Positions 16,950 through 25,599 of a stretch of DNA of 64,000 nt are shown here, in pieces. The notes under the pieces are model-generated. The model searched no databases. It was not told the origin of the DNA and saw nothing but the letters and a program-made list of their open reading frames with translations. The stretch covers positions 1-64,000 of the forward strand of contig JAUXWS010000059.1 in NCBI GenBank assembly GCA_030685015.1. The letters run 5' to 3'. Each line of letters starts with the position of its first letter. Position 1 is the stretch's first letter. A program made the translations under genes and the position numbers. Source of the stretch: a bacterium. GTDB taxonomy: Bacteria > CAIWAD01.

Positions 16950-18788
16950 TCAACCGGCCTTCTGCTTCCGCTTCATGGTCAGGGCCGGCGCGGGCGCCTG
17001 GACCGGGGCCGGCGGCATGGTTCCGCCGGTCATCCACTGTTGCTGGGCAGCGGACAAGAGGTTGAAAAGAGTATAATAGAGAGTCAAGCCAGAGGGTAAC
17101 TGGTTGAAGATGAACAACATCATGACGGGCATGATGTACAACATGGTCTTCTGCGTCTGGTCAGTGATGGTCATGCGCATCATTAGGAAACTGGACACAC
17201 CAAAAATGATGGCCAGCAGAGAGACATGATTCCCATACAGGGGCAGTGAGAACGGCAAGGCCAGGACCGAGTCGGGCACCGACAGGTCGGTGATCCACCC
17301 CACAAAACTGGCGCCGCGCAACTCGAAGGCGCCGCGAAAAACAAAGTAGAGGGCGAAGAGCAGCGGCATCTGCAGCAGGTTGGGCAGACATCCGCCGAAA
17401 GGGTTCACCTTGTGCTCCCGGAAGAGTTTCATCGTCTCTTCCTGCAGCTTCTTGGGGTTGCTGCCGTACTTGCGCTTGAGCTCTTCCTGCAGCGGCCGGA
17501 TCCGCTGCATCTCCTTCATGCTGCGATGGCTCTTGGCGGTGAGTGGCCAGACGGCGAGCTTCACGAGAACGGAGAACAGGATGATGATGACGCCGTAGTT
17601 GCTGATGAATAGATTCAGCTTGGTGAAGACCCACAGGACAATGGCGGCAAAGGGCTTGATCAACGGCCACATGAAACCCATGAAGCCCAGGCTGGTGCGG
17701 GTCATGATGCTCTGCTGGAGGGAGGGGTCCATGTCGGCCAGCGCGTTCTTCTGAAGCGGTCCCAGATAGAGGGCGAAGCTCTGGCTGAGGGCGTGGTCCA
17801 GATCCAGCTGCAACTCCAGGTCGAAGGCGTATTCCCCGTGGGCATCGGCGCCGCCCGGGTCGCTTTGGCGCCCCGTGAAACGGACTTGGTCGGCCTTGAC
17901 GTCCAGCGGCACCAAGGCAAGCTGGAAGTACTTGTTGCGGGTGGCCACCCAATGCACATTGCCTTTGCGGATGTCTTCACCGGATTCCGCCTTGCGGCCC
18001 AGACGGAAATTGGCCATCTCGCCGCCCACCAGCGCCAGGGCCTCTGTGTACATGTTGTCCTGCATGGCGCTGGACTCGGTCAGATGGAGGCCGCTTTCCC
18101 AGCGCAGGCCCCAGCGGAGATGACGGATCGGCTCACTCAAATCCTGCACTTGGATGAGCACATCCATGCGATAACTGTCGTCCCGCAGGACGTAGCGCTT
18201 GACCAGGCGCCCGCCGTCGGAACCGGTGTAGGCAAATTCGACAAGCTGCTCCCCGTTCGCCGGCACGATGGTGATGTCCGGCAGGGGGCACTCGAAGAGG
18301 AAGGTGGCTGTGTCCACCTGGCGGCCGCCCAGATTGAATTCGGGGATGAGATTGGCGCGACCTTCGTCGATCAACACAACGGTGTCGCCCCAGTAGCTCT
18401 TGAGTCCTTTCAGTTCGTGGCGGACAATCGTGGCGCCACGTGTGCTGAACACTACGTCGTAGAGCTTGGTGGACACGCGAAGCTGGCGCTCCTCCGGCCG
18501 GCCCGCCGGGAAGTCGAAACCCTGGCCGGACCCGGGGTTGATGGCCACAGGATCCGGCGCCGCCTCAAGGCCGGCCACCGTTTCTTGTCGAGCGTCCTTG
18601 GTCGCCAGGCCGGGTGCCTCATCGGGTCGGACCGTCGCTTCGGCCACCTTGTCCGCCTTGGCTGCGGCAAGCTCCTCGCTGGTGGGCATGCCGATCCAGC
18701 GGCGATAGGTATCCGTGCTCATGAAGAGAGCGATGATGCCGATGATGATGAAGGCCAGCACCGAACGCTTGTCGAGGCCGCTTCCCAT
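16950..18788 (-). CDS. yidC: Membrane protein insertase YidC
   Basis: A 612-residue insertase of the Gram-negative type. An N-terminal membrane segment (about residues 8-26) is followed by a Gln/Ala-rich linker, a large periplasmic beta-supersandwich domain (about 75-340), and the conserved membrane core with 'GVIIILFSVLVKLAVWPLTAKSHRSMKEM', 'NPFGGCLPNLLQMPLLFALYFVFR' and 'FNQLPSGLTLYYTLFNLLS'. The C-terminus is basic (KRKQK). It inserts inner-membrane proteins alone or with SecYEG. The ATG at 18788 is preceded by AAAGGAG; an upstream in-frame ATG would overlap yidD. Confidence 0.97.
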   Translation of the reverse strand: MGSGLDKRSVLAFIIIGIIALFMSTDTYRRWIGMPTSEELAAAKADKVAEATVRPDEAPGLATKDARQETVAGLEAAPDPVAINPGSGQGFDFPAGRPEERQLRVSTKLYDVVFSTRGATIVRHELKGLKSYWGDTVVLIDEGRANLIPEFNLGGRQVDTATFLFECPLPDITIVPANGEQLVEFAYTGSDGGRLVKRYVLRDDSYRMDVLIQVQDLSEPIRHLRWGLRWESGLHLTESSAMQDNMYTEALALVGGEMANFRLGRKAESGEDIRKGNVHWVATRNKYFQLALVPLDVKADQVRFTGRQSDPGGADAHGEYAFDLELQLDLDHALSQSFALYLGPLQKNALADMDPSLQQSIMTRTSLGFMGFMWPLIKPFAAIVLWVFTKLNLFISNYGVIIILFSVLVKLAVWPLTAKSHRSMKEMQRIRPLQEELKRKYGSNPKKLQEETMKLFREHKVNPFGGCLPNLLQMPLLFALYFVFRGAFELRGASFVGWITDLSVPDSVLALPFSLPLYGNHVSLLAIIFGVSSFLMMRMTITDQTQKTMLYIMPVMMLFIFNQLPSGLTLYYTLFNLLSAAQQQWMTGGTMPPAPVQAPAPALTMKRKQKAG

Positions 18789-18801
18789 GGAGGCTCCTTT
18801 G

Positions 18802-19023
18802 TCAGGGAAGGTCAAGACCGCCGCGGGAGAACGGGTGGCAGCGCAGCAGACGCCACAAGGTCTTCCTCAGAGCGGTTGCGAAACCATACTTGCCAAACGC
18901 CTCGTGGGCGTAGGCGGAACACGTCGGATGGAACCGACAGCGGGACGGCAGCAGGGGCGACAGGCTAACCTGGTAGAGGCGGATGAGACCTTGCATGGCC
19001 CGGCGGGGCAGGGAAAAGCTCAT
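18802..19023 (-). CDS. yidD: Membrane protein insertion efficiency factor YidD
   Basis: A 73-residue protein with the family signature: '[31 protein letters not shown]' with its conserved Cys residues and a 'ALRKTLWRLLRCHPF' amphipathic helix and 'GGLDLP' end. It helps YidC-dependent insertion at the inner face of the cytoplasmic membrane. The 5' end overlaps rnpA by 59 bases in another frame, and yidC follows after 13 bases. The first ATG is used; an internal ATG at codon 10 is possible. Confidence 0.95.
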   Translation of the reverse strand: MSFSLPRRAMQGLIRLYQVSLSPLLPSRCRFHPTCSAYAHEAFGKYGFATALRKTLWRLLRCHPFSRGGLDLP

Positions 19024-19360
19024 TCAGGTCCCTCAACAGGCCGCGCCAGTCAGCCACGGCGAGCGGCTCCGAGCCACGTTGACGGCGATCCGAAGCCCTC
19101 AGCAGGAAAAGCAAATCGCGATCTGTCGGAAAGCGATCCCGGTGTCGGCGGTAGAGTTCCCGCAGCCGCCGCTTCTGCAGGTTGCGCCGCACGGCGTTGC
19201 CATAGCGACGGGGCACAAGGAAAGCGGCCCGCGGCCGCTCCGATGGTGCCAGGTAGATGGTGATGTACCGCCCGCGGCGACGGCCACCGTGCTGCAGCAG
19301 TTCGCGGATCCGGTTGGAGTCCTTGAGGATCCGGCACCGGGGGAGCCGCTCATCGAGCAA
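18965..19360 (-). CDS. rnpA: Ribonuclease P protein component
   Basis: A 131-residue basic protein; the signature '[25 protein letters not shown]' is the RNA-binding RNR motif region of RnpA, and 'DLLFLLRAS' matches the following strand. It binds the RNase P RNA and helps mature tRNA 5' ends. The start is a TTG at 19360, overlapping the rpmH stop by 11 bases; no ATG or GTG is available in the right place. The C-terminal 20 residues (Pro/Gly-rich) lie inside yidD and may be a non-conserved tail. Confidence 0.93.
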   Translation of the reverse strand: MLDERLPRCRILKDSNRIRELLQHGGRRRGRYITIYLAPSERPRAAFLVPRRYGNAVRRNLQKRRLRELYRRHRDRFPTDRDLLFLLRASDRRQRGSEPLAVADWRGLLRDLNELFPAPPGHARSHPPLPG

Positions 19361-19496
19361 GGCTGACCGTCAGGCGCTTGCGCCCCTTGCGACGACGGGC
19401 GGACAGCACATTGCGACCGCCGGGTGTAGCCATGCGCGCGCGGAAACCGTGCTTGTTGCGGCGCTTGCGGTTGCTGGGCTGAAAGGTGCGCTTCAT
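19350..19496 (-). CDS. rpmH: 50S ribosomal protein L34
   Basis: A 48-residue, highly basic protein, [20 protein letters not shown] followed by a [11 protein letters not shown] block and a basic tail, an unmistakable bL34. It is the first gene of the rpmH-rnpA-yidD-yidC-mnmE-mnmG-rsmG-mfd array. The ATG at 19496 is the only start. A good promoter lies 43-66 bases upstream. No strong Shine-Dalgarno is seen (only GGAG ten or so bases upstream). Confidence 0.98.
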   Translation of the reverse strand: MKRTFQPSNRKRRNKHGFRARMATPGGRNVLSARRRKGRKRLTVSLAR

Positions 19497-19538
19497 GACA
19501 TGACTCCGTATCCAGGTCGTTGATCAGCAAAGACCAAG

Positions 19539-19567
19539 AGTTTACAATCCCTCCACTGGCAATGCAA
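19539..19567 (-). promoter_or_regulatory. Predicted sigma70-type promoter for rpmH
   Basis: On the minus strand TTGCAT and TAAACT are separated by 17 bases, with transcription expected to start about 35 bases before the rpmH ATG. It lies back to back with the hrcA promoter in a 160-base divergent region. Confidence 0.55.
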
Positions 19568-19597
19568 GCTGCTCCTCATCAACATGATCGCCATCAC

Positions 19598-19626
19598 TTG
19601 ACTGGCGCAGGGCATTCCTCTATTAT
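19598..19626 (+). promoter_or_regulatory. Predicted sigma70-type promoter for hrcA-grpE-dnaJ
   Basis: TTGACT (19598-19603) and TATTAT (19621-19626) are separated by exactly 17 bases, 32 bases before the hrcA ATG. No CIRCE inverted repeat (TTAGCACTC-N9-GAGTGCTAA) is visible near it, unusual for an hrcA operon. Confidence 0.7.
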
Positions 19627-19657
19627 TTCCAGTTCCATCACGGAAGGACGTGGATGC

Positions 19658-20737
19658 ATGAAGAGCACGACCGCCATACCGGCGAAGCATGTCCCCGGTC
19701 TCACTGATCGGGAAGCCGAAGTGCTCCGTTATGTTATTCATAATTTCGTGATGACGGCCAACCCAGTTGGAAGCCGTACACTTTCGAAAATTCAGAGCCT
19801 GGACCTCGGCGCCGCCACCATTCGCAATGCCATGGCCGATTTGGAGGAAAAAGGCCTGCTGGCCCATCCCCACACCTCCGCGGGTCGCGTCCCGACGGAT
19901 CATGGTTACCGGGTCTATGTCAACCACCTGATGGAGCAGGAGCGCATCTCCCGGGAGGAGTGTCAACTGATCCAGCAGAACGTGGACGAGCTGATGCCCG
20001 ATGTGGAGGCCATCCTCGAGCGCACCGCCCAGCTTTTGTCCCGCATCGGGCGGAACCTGGGCATCGTGCTGGCCCCCGCCTTCGAGGAAGGGGTGCTGGA
20101 ACGGCTTGATCTGGTGCCGCTGGGCGGGTCGCGCGTGCTGGTCGTGATCACCGTCGCGTCGGGGCTGGCCCGTACCGTCACCTTGGAGATTGAAAGCCGG
20201 GTGGATGGGGCCGATCTTCTCCCGCTCGCCCGCATGCTGCAGCAGCGACTGGCTGGCTTGACCCTGCGCCAGATCCGCGACACCATCGCCGACCGGCTGG
20301 CGGACGTGCGGGAAGGCGCCGGCGTGGCGCGGCTCTTCATTGACAGCGCCGACCGCCTCTTCGCACCCAGCGCGTCCCAGGGCGTGATCATGGATGGGGC
20401 GCGCAACATCCCGGACATCCCGGAATTCCGTGAGGACGGCTTTCGCAGCATCCTTGAGATCTACGAGGATCGCGACATCATCCTTCACCTGCTGACCAGC
20501 AAGATCGGCGAGGACATCAGCGTCCTCATCGGCCGCGAGCACGCCGAGGAGCGCGCCGCCGACTACAGCCTGATCACGGCATCCTACCACGTGGGCAGCC
20601 TGCCGGGAGCCCTGGGCATCATCGGACCGCGACGCATGAACTATTCGCGGCTCATGCATCTCGTCAAGTACACGGCGGATCTCATCAGCAGCAGATTCGC
20701 CCAGGACAGAGACAAGGATACGGCCAGAATCGGATGA
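19658..20737 (+). CDS. hrcA: Heat-inducible transcription repressor HrcA
   Basis: A 359-residue repressor. The N-terminal winged helix carries 'LTDREAEVLRYVIHNFVMTANPVGSRTLSK', 'AATIRNAMADLEEKGLLAHPHTSAGRVPTDHGYRVYV', the family's hallmark; the C-terminal GAF-like part has 'DISVLIGREH' and 'ADYSLITASY', 'LGIIGPRRMNYSRLMHLVKYTADLIS'. HrcA normally represses chaperone operons by binding CIRCE. The ATG at 19658 is at the start of homology and follows GGAAGGA. It overlaps grpE by 4 bases (ATGA), and dnaJ follows, so autoregulation of the whole operon would be expected, although the usual operator is not seen. Confidence 0.96.
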   Translation: MKSTTAIPAKHVPGLTDREAEVLRYVIHNFVMTANPVGSRTLSKIQSLDLGAATIRNAMADLEEKGLLAHPHTSAGRVPTDHGYRVYVNHLMEQERISREECQLIQQNVDELMPDVEAILERTAQLLSRIGRNLGIVLAPAFEEGVLERLDLVPLGGSRVLVVITVASGLARTVTLEIESRVDGADLLPLARMLQQRLAGLTLRQIRDTIADRLADVREGAGVARLFIDSADRLFAPSASQGVIMDGARNIPDIPEFREDGFRSILEIYEDRDIILHLLTSKIGEDISVLIGREHAEERAADYSLITASYHVGSLPGALGIIGPRRMNYSRLMHLVKYTADLISSRFAQDRDKDTARIG

Positions 20738-21327
20738 GCAAGCACAAGAAACCACACACAGGAAGTCCTCCCCCGGACCCCGGTCCGCCACCCGCCGGCT
20801 CAGGACAGGACTTGGCCAATGGCGCGGCGGAGGCCTGGACGGAGGAGGTGCCGCCAGCCAACCCGATGGACGGGGCGCAGGAAGCCCTCCGCCTGCGCGA
20901 GGAACTGACCCTGGCCAACGACCGCCTGCTGCGGCTGCGCGCCGAGTTTGACAACTATCGCCGCCGCACCCAGCTGGACCAGCTGCGCGTGCGCGACCAG
21001 GCGGTGGATCGGGTCGTGCTGGCCTTGCTGCCGGCACTGGACGACCTGGAGCGGGTGCGGCAGACCGCCACTCCCGAAATGGACCTGGCGACCCTCTTCC
21101 GCGGTCTGGACCTGGTGTTGGACAAATTCGCCGCCCAACTGGAGCAGGTGGACGTGCGAGCCTTCAGCGCCTGTGGCGAGCCATTCGACCCGACGCGGCA
21201 CGAGGCCCTGTCCATCAGTCAGGATCCCGCGCGGGAGGACGACGTGGTGGTTGAGGAGCATGTGCGGGGCTACCTGCACGGCGAGACGGTGATCCGCCAC
21301 GCCCAGGTGATTGTCAACAAGCGGTAA
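20734..21327 (+). CDS. grpE: Nucleotide exchange factor GrpE
   Basis: A 197-residue DnaK cochaperone. After a disordered Pro-rich N-terminus (1-50) comes the long coiled coil with 'LRLRAEFDNYRRRTQLDQ', then the C-terminal beta domain 'FSACGEPFDPTRHEALS' and 'EEHVRGYLHGETVIRHAQVIVNK'. The ATG overlaps the hrcA stop and dnaJ follows after 3 bases. dnaK itself is not in the window, so the operon is hrcA-grpE-dnaJ with dnaK elsewhere. Confidence 0.97.
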   Translation: MSKHKKPHTGSPPPDPGPPPAGSGQDLANGAAEAWTEEVPPANPMDGAQEALRLREELTLANDRLLRLRAEFDNYRRRTQLDQLRVRDQAVDRVVLALLPALDDLERVRQTATPEMDLATLFRGLDLVLDKFAAQLEQVDVRAFSACGEPFDPTRHEALSISQDPAREDDVVVEEHVRGYLHGETVIRHAQVIVNKR

Positions 21328-21330
21328 GGC

Positions 21331-22455
21331 ATGTCCAAGCGCGACTACTACGAAATCCTGGGTGTGCCGCGGGACGCGTCGGGGGCGGACATCAAGAAAG
21401 CCTATCGCAAGCTGGCCCTCACCTATCATCCGGACCGCAACAAGGACCCGGACGCCGAGCAGAAGTTCAAGGAAGTGTCGGAGGCCTACTCCGTCCTTTC
21501 GGATGAGCAGAAGCGCCCCCAGTACGACCGCTTTGGCCACGCCGCCACCCAGGGCTTCGACAGCGGGCCGCAGCCCGACTTCGACCCCTTCGACCTCTTC
21601 CGGTCTTTCTTCTCGCAGGCCGGCATGGGCGGCTTCGAGGAGCTCTTCCGCGGCGGTGGGCAAACACAGGAGCGCGGGCGGGATCTCCAGTTGACCTTGC
21701 ATCTCAGCCTGGAGGAGATCGCCCAGGGCGTGGAGAAGCGGATCAAGATCAAGATCCAGAAGCCCTGCTCCACCTGCAACGGAAGCGGCGCCGCCGATGG
21801 TTCGCGACCGGAGCCCTGTCCTGTCTGCCATGGACAGGGCCGCGTGCGTCAGGTGTCCCGCAGTTTTCTCGGCATGATCGAGAACATCGTGGTCTGCCAG
21901 AACTGCGGCGGCGAGGGGCGCGTCGTGCGCAGCCCATGCCGGAGCTGCCAGGGCAGCGGCCTGGAAAAAGGCGACACCACCGTGTTGATCAAGGTTCCGC
22001 CCGGCGTGGAGGACGGCAATTACATCCGTCTGCGCGGGCAGGGCAACCACGGGCCGCGCGGCAAGGCGCGGGGCGACGTGGTGGTGGTGCTGCGCGAGCA
22101 GGAACACGACGTCTTCGAGCGCCACGGCGACGACATCCTGCTGGAGCAGGCGGTCAGCATCCCGGTGGCCGTGCTGGGCGGCGAAATCAAGGTCCCCGTG
22201 CTGGGAGGCGAGGCCTCGCTCAAGGTCCCCGCCGGCACGCAAAGCGGCACGCTGCTGCGCATGAGAGGCCAGGGCATCCAGGGCCGGGGCGGTCGCCGGG
22301 GCGATCAGGTGGTGCGCATCCACCTTTACACACCTAGGGAACTCGGGGCGGAAACGCGGCGATTGTTCGAGAAGCTGCGCGGCATGGAGGATGTTTCGCC
22401 CCAAGGGACGAGCAAGAGCTTTTTCAAAAAGCTGGTCAACCACATCTTCGGCTGA
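21331..22455 (+). CDS. dnaJ: Chaperone DnaJ
   Basis: A 374-residue type I DnaJ: J domain with HPD at residues 33-35, a Gly/Phe-rich linker, four zinc-binding CxxCxGxG repeats ([32 protein letters not shown]) and the C-terminal substrate-binding domains. It stimulates DnaK ATPase and holds unfolded proteins. It starts 3 bases after grpE and is followed closely by a comEA-like gene, possibly within the same transcript. Confidence 0.98.
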   Translation: MSKRDYYEILGVPRDASGADIKKAYRKLALTYHPDRNKDPDAEQKFKEVSEAYSVLSDEQKRPQYDRFGHAATQGFDSGPQPDFDPFDLFRSFFSQAGMGGFEELFRGGGQTQERGRDLQLTLHLSLEEIAQGVEKRIKIKIQKPCSTCNGSGAADGSRPEPCPVCHGQGRVRQVSRSFLGMIENIVVCQNCGGEGRVVRSPCRSCQGSGLEKGDTTVLIKVPPGVEDGNYIRLRGQGNHGPRGKARGDVVVVLREQEHDVFERHGDDILLEQAVSIPVAVLGGEIKVPVLGGEASLKVPAGTQSGTLLRMRGQGIQGRGGRRGDQVVRIHLYTPRELGAETRRLFEKLRGMEDVSPQGTSKSFFKKLVNHIFG

Positions 22456-22475
22456 AAGGCAAGTTCAGACGGGGA

Positions 22476-22979
22476 TTGGTAGGTTTGAAACAGTGGTTGA
22501 CGCCTGAGGAGCGCCGCGCCGCCGCGGTGGTGATCGCCCTGGTGGGCGCGGGATATTTGATGCTTGGGTGGCGGGTTTGGCGGGAGCCGGACCCTCCATT
22601 TCCGCTTGACAGCCTTGACCTTGCCTTCATGCGGACAGGCGCCGCACTGGCCGCCGACAGTGGCGCGCCGAGTGGCGCCGGGCCGGCCGCGGCCAGCCTG
22701 GCCGGACCGACACAAGCGCTGGACCTGAACCATGCCGACAGCCTGGCCCTGCTGGAGCTGCCCGGCATCGGGCCGACCAAGGCCGGCGGCATCCTGGCCT
22801 GGCGGCGTCGACACGGGGCCTTCCGACGGGTGGAGGATCTGATGGAAGTGCCGGGCATCGGACCCGCCACCTTCGCACGACTACAGGGTCAGGTGGGGAT
22901 TGGCAGCGACAAGGTCGCGTCCGGAACCCCGGCTTCGCCGCCTCAACCAGCCGGCGCCGGCCGCCGCGACGCAAAATGA
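22476..22979 (+). CDS. ComEA-like helix-hairpin-helix protein, membrane anchored
   Basis: A 167-residue protein: one N-terminal membrane segment (about residues 16-33), an Ala/Gly-rich linker, then two helix-hairpin-helix motifs, 'LDLNHADSLALLELPGIGPTKAGGILAWRRRHGAF' and 'VEDLMEVPGIGPATFARLQ', as in the DNA-binding ComEA of natural competence. The start is TTG at 22476 or 22485; neither has a clear ribosome-binding site. Its stop overlaps the next start (ATGA), so it heads an operon with two unrecognised membrane-anchored proteins. DNA uptake or a secretion/pilus role is an inference. Confidence 0.8.
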   Translation: MVGLKQWLTPEERRAAAVVIALVGAGYLMLGWRVWREPDPPFPLDSLDLAFMRTGAALAADSGAPSGAGPAAASLAGPTQALDLNHADSLALLELPGIGPTKAGGILAWRRRHGAFRRVEDLMEVPGIGPATFARLQGQVGIGSDKVASGTPASPPQPAGAGRRDAK

Positions 22980-24382
22980 CAGGAGCGCCCATGGCGGCCG
23001 TGCAGAAGTCCCCGGGTGGCAGCATCGTGCTGAAAGTGCTGATCGCGATCCTCATCGTGGTGCTGGGCTACACCATCTGGTTCCCCAAGCAGCAATGGCA
23101 ACAGCAGGCGCGGGATCTGAAGACCGCCCAGCTGCGGCTGGAGAACCTCCACAACGCCGGCAGTCTCTTCGTCTATTTCAACAAGCGCTATCCCCATTCC
23201 ATCGATGAGATCGTGAGCGCCCTCGACACGACCTTCATTGATGCCGAGCCGGTCCATTTTGAGATCGAAGTCAAAATGAACATGGATCTGATGGCGGAGC
23301 GGGAGGACCTGCTTCGGGTCGAGTTCCGCACGGAGGAGGACGAACAACGCCTGACTCAATTACAGGCCTTGATTCGCGACAGCCTCCTGGTGACCACGGA
23401 AGACACGATGCGCATCAAGGACTTCACGATTCATGACCTGGGCCGCAACACCGTGGCTCAACCGGATGGTGGCGGCCTGGACCTCTACCAGGTGCGCATC
23501 GTGGCCCAGGTGAAGCCGCTCTACGCGGGCATCGGCTCCGACACCCTCTGCCTGGATTCCGAGCACCCCATCACCGTCATCGAACGCAAGGCGGGCGACC
23601 TCAGCCGCGACCTGTGGGCGTCCACCCAGGGCAAGTTCATTGCCCGTCCCGGTACGACATCACTCTTCGCCGCGGGACCCAGCGCGCGAATGCCGGTGAA
23701 ATCCTACAGCCTCAGCCTGCCCCTGGACGAGATCGGCGTCTGCCCGACCACGAAGCAGCCCTTCCTGATGAAACACGTCTGCAAGTACGGTTTCAAGGGC
23801 GCCTACCGTTTCACCATTGACGGCGCCGCGGGCGAGCCCATCACCACGCCCGGCCAACAGCACGCCTTCCTGGGGGCCTTGAAGGATCTAGCCTCGACGG
23901 CCATCGGAACCGTGTTTGGCGTCTTGGCGGATTCGGCCATGACGGCTGGCAACGCCCAGTACCGCATTCCCGATGAAACCCAGGTTGCGGTCACGGTGAA
24001 GGAGACACTGGCCCTTCTGCCAAAGCTTAAGCCCCGCCAGGAGCTGGTGGCCACGGCCGACCAGTCCCGGGTGGCCGGGGTGGATTCTCTTGACTATTAC
24101 ACAGCGGACGCCCTGCGCACGGACCTGCTCTTCCCCGAGTTCCAGGGCAAGCTGGCGGAGCCCTTCAACCGGCTGCTGGCCGACGAGCGCATCAAGGATT
24201 TGGTGGCAAGAGTGCGCATGCAGCCGGCCCTCGATGCGGTCAAGGTTGACACGGTGGGCCTGGCCGTGTACAGCCCGATCACGGGCGAGGAGAAGTATCA
24301 GAGAGGTCTGAAGCGGCTCTTCGAGGTGAAGCCGCCGGAGAACCACGGGTACATCTACAACGGCACCAAATCGTGGGAATGA
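22976..24382 (+). CDS. Membrane-anchored protein of unknown function
   Basis: A 468-residue protein with one N-terminal membrane segment (about residues 18-34), then a coiled-coil-like helix (QQWQQQARDLKTAQLRLENL), and a large soluble, presumably periplasmic, part. I recognise no domain. It contains 'YFNKRYPHSIDEIV' and four Cys, two in a CPTTK...HVC arrangement near 245-258 that could bind metal or form a disulphide. Translational overlap (ATGA) on both sides ties it to the comEA-like gene and to the following PilM/PilN-like gene, so the three probably work together at the envelope. Confidence 0.6.
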   Translation: MTGAPMAAVQKSPGGSIVLKVLIAILIVVLGYTIWFPKQQWQQQARDLKTAQLRLENLHNAGSLFVYFNKRYPHSIDEIVSALDTTFIDAEPVHFEIEVKMNMDLMAEREDLLRVEFRTEEDEQRLTQLQALIRDSLLVTTEDTMRIKDFTIHDLGRNTVAQPDGGGLDLYQVRIVAQVKPLYAGIGSDTLCLDSEHPITVIERKAGDLSRDLWASTQGKFIARPGTTSLFAAGPSARMPVKSYSLSLPLDEIGVCPTTKQPFLMKHVCKYGFKGAYRFTIDGAAGEPITTPGQQHAFLGALKDLASTAIGTVFGVLADSAMTAGNAQYRIPDETQVAVTVKETLALLPKLKPRQELVATADQSRVAGVDSLDYYTADALRTDLLFPEFQGKLAEPFNRLLADERIKDLVARVRMQPALDAVKVDTVGLAVYSPITGEEKYQRGLKRLFEVKPPENHGYIYNGTKSWE

Positions 24383-25599
24383 TCAACCATCTGGTTGATG
24401 TTGCGCTGTTTGAAGATCGGATTGTCCTCCACGGCGCCGAAGGTGCCGTGGAGGCCCCTCTTGCCTACCAGATTCATTCCAAGCTGATCCAGACCGGCGA
24501 ACTGGCCCGCCTCATCGCCGAACACCTGCGTGATGACCATGGCATCGAATTGCCCGGGGCCGGCACCCGCATCCGCCTTCGGCTGCCGCCCGTCTGGGGC
24601 CAGGTCTGTCTGCGCCTGCCCTACACAGGCATAGAATCCCTGCGGCATCCAATCCATCACGTGGCCTGGGAGCTTGATTGCAACGCCCCGGAACAATCCG
24701 AGCAATACCTCTTCGACTTCCAGGAAGTCGCGGGAGATGATCAGGTCCAGGCCGTCGCCGGCGAGACACGCCTCCTGGCCGTGCGCCACAACCTGGTCCA
24801 GTTCTGCCGGACGATGGCCGACGAGCTGGGCTGGATCCTGGTGGAACTGGCGCCCCTGGGCGACGAGCCGGTTGTCTTCCGCCTGGATCTTGAGCGGGCG
24901 CGGAACTTGCAAGAACGGCTTGCGGCCGAACGGTTTGAACCTGTGACGCCCTGGCGCGGCCTGGCGCCGGTTCTGGCGGGGATCCTGTTGCTGACCGTCG
25001 CCGCCGGATGGATGATCATGCGCCGGGGCAGCTCGTCCAGGGACGAGGCGCCGGTGGTGGCCGCGTTGTCGCAAGCCCCCGCCGAGTCCCTGCACGTCCA
25101 GCCGCTACAGCCGGCTGTGGCCGACACCCTGCCAGCATCACTGGAGCCAGCGCCGACGGGCGACACGGGGACCTGGGTCGGTTTGCTGCGCGAACTGGCC
25201 GCCCACGAGACGGAGCTGCCGGATTTCATGGTGCTGGATGCCGGCGGCATGCTCGTCCGGGTGGAGCATCCGCCCGGTCGTCGCCTGACCGAGGTGCTGG
25301 GCAGGCCCTCCCGCGTGAGCCGCGTGGGTCCCACCACCTATTTCCTGGAATTCTCGGAGGTCCTGCCTGGCGGGATGGCGGGTGAGGACGCCACCCGCCC
25401 CGTGCGACGCTTCGCCGTGGCCAGTCTGGCGGAACTGGCCGGCCAGCTTGATCCTCCGCCGGTGCGCCTTACCCTTCAGCGGCGCCGGGCGGAGCAACCG
25501 GGCAAGGGTACCGCTTGGCGCTTCTCCCCCGACCATCCGCGCGGCGCCGCCCTGGGGTGGCAGGTCACCCTTCTCCCGGGCAAGGCCGGGCGGCCCTGA
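24379..25599 (+). CDS. Single-pass membrane protein, possibly with a PilM/GspL-like N-terminal fold
   Basis: A 406-residue protein. Residues 1-190 are soluble and strand-rich with 'DRIVLHGAEG', 'RIRLRLPPVWGQVCLRLPYTGIESLRHPIHHVAWELD' and 'QAVAGETRLLAVRHNLVQFCRTMADELGW', a pattern reminiscent of the actin-like PilM/GspL domain. A membrane segment follows (about 200-220, GLAPVLAGILLLTVAAGWMIM), then a Pro-rich linker and a C-terminal globular part. The topology resembles a PilM-PilN or GspL-type fusion. This is inference from layout; similarity is too weak to name it. Its stop overlaps the rsmD start. Confidence 0.5.
   Translation: MINHLVDVALFEDRIVLHGAEGAVEAPLAYQIHSKLIQTGELARLIAEHLRDDHGIELPGAGTRIRLRLPPVWGQVCLRLPYTGIESLRHPIHHVAWELDCNAPEQSEQYLFDFQEVAGDDQVQAVAGETRLLAVRHNLVQFCRTMADELGWILVELAPLGDEPVVFRLDLERARNLQERLAAERFEPVTPWRGLAPVLAGILLLTVAAGWMIMRRGSSSRDEAPVVAALSQAPAESLHVQPLQPAVADTLPASLEPAPTGDTGTWVGLLRELAAHETELPDFMVLDAGGMLVRVEHPPGRRLTEVLGRPSRVSRVGPTTYFLEFSEVLPGGMAGEDATRPVRRFAVASLAELAGQLDPPPVRLTLQRRRAEQPGKGTAWRFSPDHPRGAALGWQVTLLPGKAGRP

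Noticed and set aside
19497-19657. CIRCE element and DnaA boxes in the hrcA/rpmH divergent region
   Set aside because: Looked for TTAGCACTC repeats and TTATCCACA boxes; neither found, so neither is reported.
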